The notes under the pieces: generated by a model
The model's database searches: none
What the model was told of the DNA's origin: nothing
What the model saw: only the letters and a program-made list of their open reading frames with translations
Position numbers and translations under genes: made by a program
NCBI RefSeq assembly: GCF_002979415.1
Contig: NZ_PCOT01000008.1
Coordinates: forward strand, 62,001 to 126,000
Reading direction: 5' to 3'
DNA length: 64,000 nucleotides
From: Microbacterium sp. MYb72
GTDB lineage: Bacteria > Actinomycetota > Actinomycetes > Actinomycetales > Microbacteriaceae
In this document: one piece after another, positions 1 to 8,612 of the stretch
How positions within the stretch are numbered: position 1 is the first letter of the stretch
How the letters are laid out: every line of letters starts with the position of its first letter

Positions 1-1
1 C

Positions 2-349
2 GGCAGCGCGGAGCGCGACGAACCCGACTTCGAGGCGAAGACCGCGATCGGATTCCCCGTGATCCCGCAGTTCGCGCACATCCGCCGCGCCCGCGGCGAC
101 GACGGGGAGAAGATCTTCCGGCGTGCGTACAACTACGACGAGAGGCCGTCGGGCGGCGGCATCTCGGAGTCGGGGCTCGTCTTCGTCTCGTTCCAGGCCG
201 ACGTCGAGCGGCAGTTCACCCCCATGCAGCAGCGGCTCGCCGAGCTCGACCTGCTCAACGAGTGGACCACGCCCATCGGGTCTGCGGTGTTCGCGATCCC
301 GCCCGGATGCGCGGAGGGCGGCTTCATCGGGGAGACGGTTCTCCGCTGA
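2..349 (+). CDS. Dyp-type peroxidase, C-terminal fragment
   Basis: The frame is open from the left edge, so the start lies outside the window; about 115 residues remain. They match the C-terminal end of dye-decolorizing (EfeB-like) haem peroxidases. Visible signatures are HIRRARGDD, then RRAYNYDE, then GLVFVSFQAD, PMQQRLAELDLLNEW and PIGSAVFAIPPG, ending in GGFIGETVLR. Family knowledge: these enzymes bind haem b and oxidise dyes or release iron from haem, often exported by Tat. The N-terminal GXXDG motif and any Tat signal are outside the window, so localisation cannot be judged. A strong hairpin follows the stop codon. Confidence 0.88.
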   Translation, partial: GSAERDEPDFEAKTAIGFPVIPQFAHIRRARGDDGEKIFRRAYNYDERPSGGGISESGLVFVSFQADVERQFTPMQQRLAELDLLNEWTTPIGSAVFAIPPGCAEGGFIGETVLR

Positions 350-364
350 CCGCGGAGAGAACAC

Positions 365-404
365 GGATGCCGCGGCAGAGGTTGCTCTCGCTGCCGCGGC
401 ATCC
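365..404. terminator. Hairpin terminator after the peroxidase gene
   Basis: A 14-bp perfect inverted repeat, GGATGCCGCGGCAG at 365-378 and its complement at 391-404, encloses a 12-nt loop. It lies between the convergent peroxidase and SDR genes and can serve both. There is no U-tract, which is common for GC-rich actinobacterial terminators. Confidence 0.7.
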
Positions 405-466
405 CTGTGCTCGCGCTCATCGCCTGCGGGGTGTGCTCGCCTGCGGATCCGTGCCTGTGGCTGCGG

Positions 467-1267
467 TCAGCCCGGCATCCTGACGTCGTGCAGCACGCGT
501 GCGCTCGTCAGCGCGGTGGCCCGCCGGGACAGCAGACGGATGCCGAGTGCCATGAGGTGGTTGACGCGGCCGGAGATCACGCTGGGTCGGCCGTTGCTGC
601 GATCGAGCTCGCGGAACGCGGTGTCGATCACCTGCTCGGGGGTCTGCTGCCGGCCGACGGAGGCGGCGTCGGTGCCGACCACGTCGAAGAACTCGGTCTT
701 CGTCGCTCCGGGGCTCACCGCGAGGACGCGCAGTCCGGTGCCCCGTGCCTCGGCCCAGAGCGCTTCGGTGAAGCTCAGCACGAAGGCCTTGGTCGCGCCG
801 TACACGGCCATGCCCGGCGTCGGCTGGTACGCCGCAGTGCTCGCGACCGTGACGAGGGCGCCCCGGCCCCGGAGCAGCTGGGGCATGAAGAGGCGGGAGA
901 GCTCGACCAGCGTGCCCACATTGAGCTGGATCTCGCTCGTCATCCGCTCGGGGTCGACCGTGTCGAAGGCGCCGTGGGTGCCGAAGCCGGCGTTGTTGAC
1001 CAGCGAGGTGACGCGGATGCCGCGGCGGTCGAGCTCCCCGTGCAGGGCGGCTGCCGCTCCGGCGATGCTGAGGTCGGCGGCGACGACCTCGACCGCGACT
1101 CCGGCGGAGGCGCGCAGCTCGGCGGCGAGGGCCTCGAGGCGGTCGACGCGGCGGGCCACGAGGACGAGGTTCGAGCCGCGGGAGGCGAATCGGCGGGCGA
1201 ACTCGACCCCGAGGCCGGCGCTGGCGCCGGTGATGAGGGTGGTTCCACCGCGGAGGTCGAGTGTCAT
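467..1267 (-). CDS. Short-chain dehydrogenase/reductase (SDR)
   Basis: A 266-residue classical SDR oxidoreductase. The Rossmann nucleotide motif TGASAGLG is at residues 13-20, NNAG at 91-94, and the catalytic set is Ser143, Tyr156 and Lys160 (YGATK). Arginines after beta-2 (LVARR, 36-40) suggest NADP(H) preference. The substrate cannot be read from sequence. The gene is divergent from a TetR regulator with about 100 bp between them. A TACATT -10 box on the minus strand (1293-1298) is embedded in the putative TetR operator, so repression by the TetR protein is likely. Its length is normal for the family. Confidence 0.92.
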   Translation of the reverse strand: MTLDLRGGTTLITGASAGLGVEFARRFASRGSNLVLVARRVDRLEALAAELRASAGVAVEVVAADLSIAGAAAALHGELDRRGIRVTSLVNNAGFGTHGAFDTVDPERMTSEIQLNVGTLVELSRLFMPQLLRGRGALVTVASTAAYQPTPGMAVYGATKAFVLSFTEALWAEARGTGLRVLAVSPGATKTEFFDVVGTDAASVGRQQTPEQVIDTAFRELDRSNGRPSVISGRVNHLMALGIRLLSRRATALTSARVLHDVRMPG

Positions 1268-1290
1268 GGTGCAGTCCTTCGGTCATGTCG

Positions 1291-1359
1291 ACAATGTAGG
1301 CAGTGACATCATTGTGCACGCGCTCTCTCTTGTTGTCAATGCCTACATCGAGATAGGAT
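1291..1359. promoter_or_regulatory. Shared SDR/tetR promoter region with TetR-type operators
   Basis: ACAATG (1291-1296) is inverted as CATTGT (1310-1315). The longer ATGTAGGCA (1294-1302) is repeated in inverted form, TGCCTACAT, at 1340-1348. The first site covers the SDR -10 box (minus strand TACATT). The second lies between a -35-like TTGTCA (1333-1338) and the -10 TAGGAT (1354-1359) of the regulator gene. This arrangement fits autorepression plus repression of the SDR by the adjacent TetR protein. Binding is inferred, not shown. Confidence 0.65.
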
Positions 1360-1365
1360 CGACGG

Positions 1366-1968
1366 GTGCCCCCGCAGCCCTATCACCACGGCGATCTCCG
1401 CCGCACGCTCCTCGAGGCCGCCAGGTCGAGCATCGAGAGCGACGGCGTCGAGGCCCTGTCGCTGCGGCAGCTCGCCCGCGAGGCCGGGGTCAGCCATGCG
1501 GCTCCCAGCAGGCACTTCCGTGACAAGCAGGCCCTGCTCGACGCCCTCGCCGAAGACGGGTTCACCCGGCTCGCGGCGGTGCTGGACGAGGCCGCCGGCA
1601 TGGAGGCGACGACGGGGGAGAAGGTGCGGGGCCGGTTCGACGCTCTCACCGCGGCCTACGTCGACTTCGCCCTCGAGCAGCCGATCCTGCTCGGCCTGAT
1701 GTTCGGGATGAAGCACGCGCCCGACGCGCGCGCAGAGCTCATCGCGGCTGGTCAGGCGTCGATGGAGGTCACCGTGCGGGTCGTGATCGCGGCGCAGGAG
1801 AGCGGGATCATCCGCGCGGGAGATCCCCATCGCATCGCGCTCACGGCGTTCGCGACGTTCCACGGCATCGCGACCCTCGCCTCCGGGGGGCTCCTCGACG
1901 GCGTACCGGCCGCCGAGCTGGTCGCCGACGCGCGCGACCTGCTGTGGACCGGCATCCGCGCGGAGTGA
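1366..1968 (+). CDS. TetR family transcriptional regulator
   Basis: A 200-residue TetR regulator. The N-terminal three-helix DNA-binding domain spans about residues 7-55 (YHHGDLRRTLLEAARSSIE, then SLRQLAREAGVS and AAPSRHFRDKQALLDALA). The rest is a helical ligand/dimer domain of the WHG-like type. The GTG start at 1366 lies six bases after a TAGGAT -10 box, so the mRNA is probably leaderless; no Shine-Dalgarno sequence is visible. It is divergent from the SDR gene and probably controls it through the inverted repeats between them. The ligand is unknown. Confidence 0.93.
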   Translation: MPPQPYHHGDLRRTLLEAARSSIESDGVEALSLRQLAREAGVSHAAPSRHFRDKQALLDALAEDGFTRLAAVLDEAAGMEATTGEKVRGRFDALTAAYVDFALEQPILLGLMFGMKHAPDARAELIAAGQASMEVTVRVVIAAQESGIIRAGDPHRIALTAFATFHGIATLASGGLLDGVPAAELVADARDLLWTGIRAE

Positions 1969-2032
1969 TGTACGGCGGGATCCCTGCGCTGCGGCGTCAG
2001 GGCGGCGGCCCCTCCGCCGACTGATCCGCGTC

Positions 2033-3136
2033 CTACAACCGCTCGAACGCCGCCTGCACGGCGACGGCTGCCGCTCCGCGCGCCCACGCGGTGAAGCCGC
2101 TGTCGTCCACGTGCAGCCGCACCGGAGAGGCCCGCGGGTCACGACCCGCGGTGATCTCGGCGCGCACGGCACCCTCCGCCACGGCGAACAGCCCCATGCC
2201 CTCACCGGCGAGAACGATGTCCGCGTGGGTCGTGAGGTTGGCGGCCAGGGCCACGAGGCGTCCGAGCGCTCGGGCGCTGGCGTCGACGATGGCCGCGGCC
2301 GCGGGGTCGCCGTCGGCGGCGAGAGCGAGGACCTCGTCGTAGCCCACCGGCCGCTGGAGGGCGGTCGTCGCCTGTGCGGCGATGGATGCTGAGCCGAGCA
2401 TCGCCTGCGCGCAGCCTCTGTGCCCCTCGGAGCACAGGGGTCCGTGCGGCTCGAGCGGCACGTGAGCGGCGAGGCTGATCCCCGAGTCCGCGTTGCGCAC
2501 GACCTCGCCGCCGGAGACGACCTCGTACCCGACGCCGGCGCCGATCGTGATCACCGCGAAGCCGTCGAGCCCGCGAACGACGCCGAACCAGCGCTCGGCC
2601 TCGGTCAGGGCGATCAGATCGTTCTCGATGCGCGTTGGCAGGCCGGTGGCCGCGGTGACGAGCTCGCCGAGAGGAACGTCCTCCCAGTCGAGGAACGGCC
2701 CCCAGACCACGGTGCTGCCGTCGGTGATCCCGCCGACGCTGATGCCGACGCCGACGGGGGCGTCGCTGTCGCCGACGAGCCGCGTCATGGCATCGACGAT
2801 GGTGTCGACCACGTCGGAGGGTGCATGCGACCGCAGCGGCAGCGCCACCTCGCCGAGCAGCTGCGCCCGGACGTCGGTGAGCACGCAATGCGCGTCGCCG
2901 CCCGTGAGCTTCACTCCCAGGAAGGTGCCGACGGCGGGCGAGACGTCGAGGGGGCGAGAGGGGCGGCCGACGCCGTCGACCACGTCGTCGAGCTCGACGA
3001 GGATGCCGCGGTCGACGAACGGCTTCGTGAGGCGGGTCAGGCTCGCCGGAGACATCCGCATCCGCACGGCCAGGGCTGAACGGGAGATCGGGCCGTGGAT
3101 GAGGACCGTGCGCGCGACGGTGGCCTCCGTGCTCAT
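2033..3136 (-). CDS. ROK family transcriptional regulator (NagC/XylR type)
   Basis: A 367-residue protein with an N-terminal winged helix (about residues 5-60: ISRSALAVRMRMSPASLTRLTKPFVDRGIL) and a ROK sugar-kinase-like domain. A glycine-rich GVGISVGG segment and the zinc-site region (LCSEGHRGCAQ) are visible. The ATG at 3136 was chosen because a GGAGG ribosome site precedes it by a few bases; the frame is open 19 codons further upstream. It is divergent from the alpha-galactosidase operon with 97 bp between starts, so it is probably the local sugar-responsive repressor. The ligand is inferred to be a galactoside or its product. Confidence 0.9.
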   Translation of the reverse strand: MSTEATVARTVLIHGPISRSALAVRMRMSPASLTRLTKPFVDRGILVELDDVVDGVGRPSRPLDVSPAVGTFLGVKLTGGDAHCVLTDVRAQLLGEVALPLRSHAPSDVVDTIVDAMTRLVGDSDAPVGVGISVGGITDGSTVVWGPFLDWEDVPLGELVTAATGLPTRIENDLIALTEAERWFGVVRGLDGFAVITIGAGVGYEVVSGGEVVRNADSGISLAAHVPLEPHGPLCSEGHRGCAQAMLGSASIAAQATTALQRPVGYDEVLALAADGDPAAAAIVDASARALGRLVALAANLTTHADIVLAGEGMGLFAVAEGAVRAEITAGRDPRASPVRLHVDDSGFTAWARGAAAVAVQAAFERL

Positions 3137-3197
3137 GACACCTCCATTGATTTCATCTTGGCATATAAAGACGCGACGGACCGGCGAGATCACGCCG

Positions 3198-3233
3198 TTG
3201 ACGTCTGGATTATTTTCATGCTAAAACTAATTC
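3198..3233 (+). promoter_or_regulatory. Alpha-galactosidase operon promoter and candidate ROK operator
   Basis: TTGACG (3198-3203) and TAAAAC (3222-3227) are spaced 18 bp. The -10 ends six bases before the ATG at 3234, which fits leaderless transcription. An AT-rich imperfect palindrome centred at G3220 (3207-3233, 9 of 13 half-site positions symmetric, ending in AAACTAATTC) overlaps the -10. Its AT-rich, TTAGTTT-like half sites resemble ROK/XylR operators, so it is a candidate site for the divergent regulator. Confidence 0.5.
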
Positions 3234-5402
3234 ATGCATTCCAGCGATGTGAGCAGCGAAGCTTCCGCCATCGACGAGGGGCTCTCCCCGGAGGTTCTGC
3301 ACCTCCGCAGAGGCGGCACCAGCGTGGTCGTCGAGATGTCGACGCCGCCCGCCATCGTGCACTGGGGCGAAGACCTCGGACACCTCTCGACGCAGGCCCT
3401 CGGCGGCCTCGCACTGGCCGCGGCGCCCCAGCGCGTCTCGGGTGGACTCGACGTCACCCCCGTCCTCAGCATCCTGCCGACGCCCGCGCACGGCTGGCTC
3501 GGCACGCCGGGGCTCGAAGGGCACAGGGCAGGCCACGGCATCAGCGTCCGCTGGCACCTGGCCGGAGTCGACGCCACCGCCGAGCGCGCCCGCATCTCGC
3601 TCGTCGACGAGGAGTCGCGTCTCGCCGCCACCGTCGAGCTCGAACTCGGCATCGCGGGTCTCCTCCGACAGCGCATCACGCTCCGCAACAGCGGAACGGG
3701 CGCGTACACGGTGCAACGCCTCGCGCCGTCCTTCCCCGTTCCGTGGGACGCGACCGAGATCCTCGACACCACGGGTCGTCATCTGCGTGAGCGCTCGCCG
3801 CAGCGCCGTGCCTTCACCGTCGGCACCTCGGTGCGGGAGAGCCGCCGAGGACGCCCGGGCGCCGATGCCACGCTGCTGCTCTGCGCCGGCCGCCCCGGGT
3901 TCGGGTTCGAGTCGGGACGGGTGCACGGCATCCACGTCGCCTGGAGCGGCAGCCACACCGTCCTGGCCGAGCGGACGATCGCCGGGGAGGCCTTCCTCGC
4001 GGGTGGAGAGCTGTACGGCCCCGGCGAGATCATCCTCGACTCCGGTGAGACCGTGACCACTCCCTGGGTGATCGGCTCCTGGGGCGACGGCCTCGACGAG
4101 CTCTCGGCGCGGTTCCACGACGAGCTCCGCGCGCGCCCGCAGCATCCGCATCGGCCCCGCCCCATCACCCTCAACACCTGGGAGGCCGTGTACTTCGATC
4201 ACGACCTCGATCGGCTCACCGCACTCGCGGATGCCGCGGCCGATGCGGGCGTCGAGCGGTTCGTGCTCGACGACGGCTGGTTCCTCGGTCGTCGCGACGA
4301 CACCGCCGGACTCGGCGACTGGCAGGTGGACACGGATGTGTGGCCGCAGGGGCTGCACCCGCTCGTCGACCGCGTGCGCTCGCGCGGCATGGAGTTCGGG
4401 CTGTGGGTCGAGCCAGAGATGGTGAACCCCGACAGCGAGCTCGCCCGTGAGCATCCCGACTGGATCCTGCGCTCTCGACTCGATCTGCCGCCCGCCGCCC
4501 GGCAGCAGCAGGTGCTCGACCTCGCGCACCCCGACGCGTATGCGCACATCGCGTCGCGCCTGCACGCGCTGCTCGACGAGTATCCGATCGCCTACCTGAA
4601 GTGGGACCACAACCGCGATCTCGTCGACGCGGGCTCCGGCCCCGGCGGCGGCTCCCACGTGCACGCGCATACCCTCGCCGTCTACCGTCTTCTCGACGAG
4701 CTCAAGGCGCAGCATCCGGGACTCGAGATCGAGAGCTGCGCATCGGGCGGCGCCCGGGTCGACCTCGGCATCCTGGATCGCACCGATCGCATCTGGACGA
4801 GCGACTGCATCGATCCCCTCGAAAGGCTCGACATCCAGCGCTACACCGGCCTGGTCGTGCCGCCCGAGCTCATGGGCGCGCACCTCACCAGCGCCGTCGT
4901 CCACTCGACGGGCAGGGCGACGGACCTCGACCTGAGCGCCGCGATCGCCCTGTTCGGGCACTTCGGCATCGAGCGGGACATCAGCGGAGACTCCGAGGCC
5001 GACCTCGCGCGCATCCGCGCCTGGGTGGCGCTCGCCAAGACGCTGCGTCCTCTCGTCGCGACCGGTCGCGTCGTGAACGTCGACGGCGTGGAGCCGGGCA
5101 TCGACGTGCGCGGCATGGTCTCGGCCGATCGTGCCGACGCCGTCTTCACGATCACGCAGGCCGCGACCTCGGTCGCCTATCCCGCAGGGCGGGTCCGGTT
5201 CCCCGGACTCGACCCGGAGCGCGAGTACCGTCTCCGCGTCCTGACGCCCGGTGGCGCCCATGAGGATGCAGGGCAGTCCCCGCTCCGCTGGATCCAGGAC
5301 GGCGTCATCCTCACCGGCCGACAACTGGCGACGACCGGCATCCGTCCCCCCGTGCAGCATCCCGGGCGAGCGACCCTCGTGGAGCTCACCGCACAGCACT
5401 GA
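3234..5402 (+). CDS. Alpha-galactosidase, glycoside hydrolase family 36
   Basis: A 722-residue cytoplasmic GH36 enzyme (no signal peptide) that removes alpha-linked galactose from melibiose- or raffinose-type sugars. It has an N-terminal beta-sandwich, a central TIM barrel and a C-terminal beta domain. Recognisable blocks are LNTWEAVYFDHD, FVLDDGWFLGRRDD and FGLWVEPEMVNPDS. The nucleophile is Asp458 in LKWDHNRD and the acid/base is Asp524 in TSDCIDPLERLD. The length is typical for the family. It is the first gene of an operon with an ABC sugar importer whose start is 43 bp beyond its stop. It probably lacks a leader and is controlled by the divergent ROK protein. Confidence 0.95.
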   Translation: MHSSDVSSEASAIDEGLSPEVLHLRRGGTSVVVEMSTPPAIVHWGEDLGHLSTQALGGLALAAAPQRVSGGLDVTPVLSILPTPAHGWLGTPGLEGHRAGHGISVRWHLAGVDATAERARISLVDEESRLAATVELELGIAGLLRQRITLRNSGTGAYTVQRLAPSFPVPWDATEILDTTGRHLRERSPQRRAFTVGTSVRESRRGRPGADATLLLCAGRPGFGFESGRVHGIHVAWSGSHTVLAERTIAGEAFLAGGELYGPGEIILDSGETVTTPWVIGSWGDGLDELSARFHDELRARPQHPHRPRPITLNTWEAVYFDHDLDRLTALADAAADAGVERFVLDDGWFLGRRDDTAGLGDWQVDTDVWPQGLHPLVDRVRSRGMEFGLWVEPEMVNPDSELAREHPDWILRSRLDLPPAARQQQVLDLAHPDAYAHIASRLHALLDEYPIAYLKWDHNRDLVDAGSGPGGGSHVHAHTLAVYRLLDELKAQHPGLEIESCASGGARVDLGILDRTDRIWTSDCIDPLERLDIQRYTGLVVPPELMGAHLTSAVVHSTGRATDLDLSAAIALFGHFGIERDISGDSEADLARIRAWVALAKTLRPLVATGRVVNVDGVEPGIDVRGMVSADRADAVFTITQAATSVAYPAGRVRFPGLDPEREYRLRVLTPGGAHEDAGQSPLRWIQDGVILTGRQLATTGIRPPVQHPGRATLVELTAQH

Positions 5403-5445
5403 TCCTGATCGGCATCGCCGATCCCTCGCGCAAGGAGGCGCAGAT

Positions 5446-6735
5446 ATGAGATCGATCCATCCGCTCCGCGGAGCGACGGCGGCCGTCGTCGTCGTCGCGC
5501 TCGCCGGAACGCTGGGAGGGTGCTCCTCCGGAGCCGACCCCGGCGTCACCACGCTCAACTTCTTCCAGTTCAAGGGCGAGGCCCGCGAGGACTTCGACAG
5601 GATCATCGAGAAGTTCGAGGCCGAGAACCCCGACATCCGCGTCGTGCAGAACCAGGTGGCGGATGCCGACACCATCATCCGCACGCTGCTCGTGAAGGAC
5701 AAGGCGCCCGACGTCATCACCCTGAACGGCAACGGCAACTTCGGCCGTCTCGCACAGGCAGGGGTCTTCTACGACTTCTCCGACGAGCCCGTTCTCGACA
5801 CGATCAACCCTGCGGTGCAGGACATCCTCGCCGACCTCGGAAACAAGGACGGCGAGGTGAACAGCCTCGGCTACGTCAACAACGCCAACGGCATCATCTA
5901 CAACGCCGACATCTTCGCCGAGCAGGGCATCGAGGTGCCCGAGACGTGGGACGAGCTCATCGCCGCCTGCGAGAAGCTGAAGGATGCCGGCATCCAGCCG
6001 ATCTACGCCACCCTCGCCGACTCGTGGACCTCTGTCCCCTCGTTCAACGGCCTCGGCGCGTACGCGGTGCAGGACGGCTTCTTCGACGAGATGCGCGCGG
6101 AGGGCGAGAACGTCGGTCCCGACTCGAAGGCCTCGTTCGAGCAGGACTTCGCCGAGCCGCTCGACCGCGAGCTGCAGCTGTACGGCTACGCGCAGGAGGG
6201 CTACCGGGGCGCGACCTACGACGAGGGCAACGCCGCCTTCGCTCGAGGCGAGGCCGCGATGCTGCTCCAGGGCATCTGGGCCGTCAACGGCATCAAACAG
6301 GTGAACCCCGACATCAACGCGGCGATCTTCCCGTACCCGACGGATGCCGAGAAGGACCGCGTCATCGTCTCGGGCGTCGACGTGACGGTGACGATGGGCC
6401 GCAACAGCCCGCATCGCGAGGAGGCGCTGCGGTTCATCGAGTTCATGTTCCGCCCCGACGTCATCGAGGAGTTCGCGGCCTCGCAGAACATGATCCCCTC
6501 GGTCGAGGGCGCCGAGCTCAGCGATGATCTCGCGCTGCAGTCGGTCAAGCCGTTCTTCGACGACGGGCGCATCACCGGCTTCCTCGATCACCAGATCCCG
6601 CCGGGCATCCCGCTCGCGGAGTTCGTGCAGGAGTCGATCTTCACCGGCGACGCGGGAGCCGCGCTCGCCACCCTCGACAACGAGTGGCGCAAGATCGCCG
6701 CCCGCACCATCCCCGTGACGGAGGACCGATCATGA
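5446..6735 (+). CDS. ABC transporter sugar-binding lipoprotein (CUT1 family)
   Basis: A 429-residue extracellular solute-binding protein, family 1. The signal peptide ends in a lipobox, LGGC, with Cys26 as the lipidation site. The mature part begins TTLNFFQFKGEAREDFDRI and contains PETWDELIAACEKLKDAG, typical of sugar-binding proteins. The ATG at 5446 was chosen because AAGGAGG lies a few bases upstream and it places the signal peptide at the N-terminus; the frame is open further upstream but without a signal. It overlaps the next gene by 4 bp. Given the alpha-galactosidase, the substrate is probably an alpha-galactoside. Confidence 0.93.
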   Translation: MRSIHPLRGATAAVVVVALAGTLGGCSSGADPGVTTLNFFQFKGEAREDFDRIIEKFEAENPDIRVVQNQVADADTIIRTLLVKDKAPDVITLNGNGNFGRLAQAGVFYDFSDEPVLDTINPAVQDILADLGNKDGEVNSLGYVNNANGIIYNADIFAEQGIEVPETWDELIAACEKLKDAGIQPIYATLADSWTSVPSFNGLGAYAVQDGFFDEMRAEGENVGPDSKASFEQDFAEPLDRELQLYGYAQEGYRGATYDEGNAAFARGEAAMLLQGIWAVNGIKQVNPDINAAIFPYPTDAEKDRVIVSGVDVTVTMGRNSPHREEALRFIEFMFRPDVIEEFAASQNMIPSVEGAELSDDLALQSVKPFFDDGRITGFLDHQIPPGIPLAEFVQESIFTGDAGAALATLDNEWRKIAARTIPVTEDRS

Positions 6736-7670
6736 GCACACTCACCGAAGCGGTCAGGTCGTCGGCATCCGGCGGCTCCCGCAGCGGGCGGGCCGACCGC
6801 ATCCGCTCCTCGTCGCCGCGTGCTCTCTCGGCCTACTACTGGATGGTCTGGCCGGCCGTCATCGCCTTCGCTCTGTTCCACACCGTCCCCATGCTCGTGG
6901 GCGTGTTCTTCAGCTTCACGAACTACGCGGGCTACGGCGACTGGAACTTCGTCGGGATCTCGAACTACCTCAACCTGTTCAAGGACGACCGGGTCTGGGG
7001 CGCGTACGGGTTCTCCTTCCTGTTCGCGATCGTCGCGACCATCCTCACGAACGCGATCTCGCTCGCGATCGCGATGGGGCTCAACGCGAAGATCAAAGCG
7101 CGCGACTTCTTCCGCGGCGTCTACTTCGTGCCCTACGTGCTCGCGATGCTGGTGATCGGCTACGTCTTCCAGTACCTGTTCACGAACTCGCTGCCGAAGC
7201 TCTTCCCCGGCATCCCGCTGATCGCCGACAACATCCTGTCGAACCCCGACTGGGCCTGGCTGGCGATCGTCTCCCTCGCGGTCTGGCAGGGCTGCGCGTT
7301 CACGATCATCATCTACCTGTCCGGTCTGCAGACGATCCCGTCGGAGCTCTACGAGGCGGCGTCGCTCGACGGCGCCTCGAGCTGGCGGCAGTTCTGGGCG
7401 ATCACGTTCCCCCTGATCAGCGCCTTCTTCACCATCAACGTGGTGCTGAGCCTCAAGGGCTACCTGCAGGTGTTCGACCCGATCGTCGCCCTCACCAACG
7501 GCGGCCCCGGCACCTCCACCGAGTCCGTGACGATGCTCATCTTCAAGGGCGGCTACGGCGGTGGCGAGTTCGCCTACCAGACGGCCAACGCGGTGGTCTT
7601 CTTCATCGTGATCACGATCGTCTCCCTCCTGCAGTTCCGAGTCCTTCAGCGCCGAGAGGTGGATGCATGA
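6732..7670 (+). CDS. ABC sugar transporter permease, MalF type
   Basis: A 312-residue inner-membrane permease with about six transmembrane segments, starting near residue 35 (YWMVWPAVIAFALFHTVPML). The cytoplasmic EAA loop, ELYEAASLDGASSWRQFW, contacts the ATPase. The ATG at 6732 overlaps the stop of the binding-protein gene (ATGA), indicating translational coupling. It pairs with the next permease as a CUT1 heterodimer. No ATP-binding subunit is encoded in this operon. In related actinobacteria a shared MsiK-type ATPase serves such transporters. Confidence 0.94.
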   Translation: MSTLTEAVRSSASGGSRSGRADRIRSSSPRALSAYYWMVWPAVIAFALFHTVPMLVGVFFSFTNYAGYGDWNFVGISNYLNLFKDDRVWGAYGFSFLFAIVATILTNAISLAIAMGLNAKIKARDFFRGVYFVPYVLAMLVIGYVFQYLFTNSLPKLFPGIPLIADNILSNPDWAWLAIVSLAVWQGCAFTIIIYLSGLQTIPSELYEAASLDGASSWRQFWAITFPLISAFFTINVVLSLKGYLQVFDPIVALTNGGPGTSTESVTMLIFKGGYGGGEFAYQTANAVVFFIVITIVSLLQFRVLQRREVDA

Positions 7671-8575
7671 TGTCTGTCGCAGCCCCCACCACATCCACCA
7701 CGTCCATCGTCACGGGAGGCAGGCGTCGTCGAGGCGGCGCGGGTCGGGAGGATGACACCCGCCGCACCAACTGGTGGGCCACCGCCGTCATCGCCGTGTG
7801 CGCCCTGACCGTTCTGATCCCGCTCTACCTGGCCGTGGTCGTCGCGGTGAAGACGCCCGATCAGCTCGTCAGCGGAACCGGCTTCGAATGGCCGAACCCG
7901 GTGCGCTGGGAGAACTTCGCCGAAGCCTGGGAGCGCACGCAGTTCCCGCAGGCGCTCCTGAACACCGCGCTGATCACGGTCGGTTCGGTCGTCTTCACGA
8001 TGTTCACGAGCTCGGTCGTCGCCTATGCGCTGGCCCGCAACATGCACCGGCCCTTCTTCAAGGGCGTGTTCTACTACCTGCTCGCGGCTCTGTTCATCCC
8101 GTTCCCGATCATCATGCTGCCGCTCGTGAAGCAGACGGCGATGTTCGGGCTCGACAACCAGGTCGGCGTCATCATCCTCTACACGGTCTACGGGCTGTCG
8201 CTGAACGTGTTCATCTACTCGGCGTACATCCGCTCGATCCCGATCGAGCTCGAGGAGGCCGCCCGCATGGACGGCGCGTCGACCTGGCGGGTGTTCTGGC
8301 AGGTCATCTTCCCTCTGCTCACTCCGATGAACGCCACGGTCGGCATCCTCACCTGCGTGTGGGCGTGGAACGACTTCATCCTGCCGCTCGTCGTGCTCAC
8401 CGACCCGGGGGCCCGCACGCTGCCGCTCGCGCAGTACGTGCTGCAGGGGCAGTACAACACCGACTACACCGTGGCGTTCGCGTCGTATCTGATGGCGATG
8501 GCCCCGCTGCTGATCGTGTACATCTTCTCGCAGCGCTGGGTGATCTCCGGGGTCACGCGGGGATCGATCAAGTGA
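7667..8575 (+). CDS. ABC sugar transporter permease, MalG type
   Basis: A 302-residue permease of the carbohydrate CUT1 family with six predicted membrane helices. The EAA loop is ELEEAARMDGASTWRVFW, followed by the usual C-terminal WVISGVTRGSIK. The N-terminal 30 residues are polar and arginine-rich. It overlaps the previous gene by 4 bp. The start has two adjacent ATG codons (7667 and 7670). It is the last gene of the galactoside operon and is followed by a strong hairpin. Confidence 0.94.
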   Translation: MMSVAAPTTSTTSIVTGGRRRRGGAGREDDTRRTNWWATAVIAVCALTVLIPLYLAVVVAVKTPDQLVSGTGFEWPNPVRWENFAEAWERTQFPQALLNTALITVGSVVFTMFTSSVVAYALARNMHRPFFKGVFYYLLAALFIPFPIIMLPLVKQTAMFGLDNQVGVIILYTVYGLSLNVFIYSAYIRSIPIELEEAARMDGASTWRVFWQVIFPLLTPMNATVGILTCVWAWNDFILPLVVLTDPGARTLPLAQYVLQGQYNTDYTVAFASYLMAMAPLLIVYIFSQRWVISGVTRGSIK

Positions 8576-8580
8576 CGGAC

Positions 8581-8607
8581 GGGCGCCCTCCGCGGGGGAG
8601 GGCGCCC
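8581..8607 (+). terminator. Hairpin terminator of the galactoside operon
   Basis: GGGCGCCCTC (8581-8590) pairs perfectly with GAGGGCGCCC (8598-8607) across a 7-nt loop, directly after the permease stop. It has no U-tract. Confidence 0.75.
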
Positions 8608-8612
8608 ACTAC

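Noticed and set aside
123..1523. A 466-codon plus-strand frame across the peroxidase end, SDR and tetR start
   Set aside because: It crosses three well-supported genes and the intergenic operators, and its product is low-complexity Arg/Ser/Ala.
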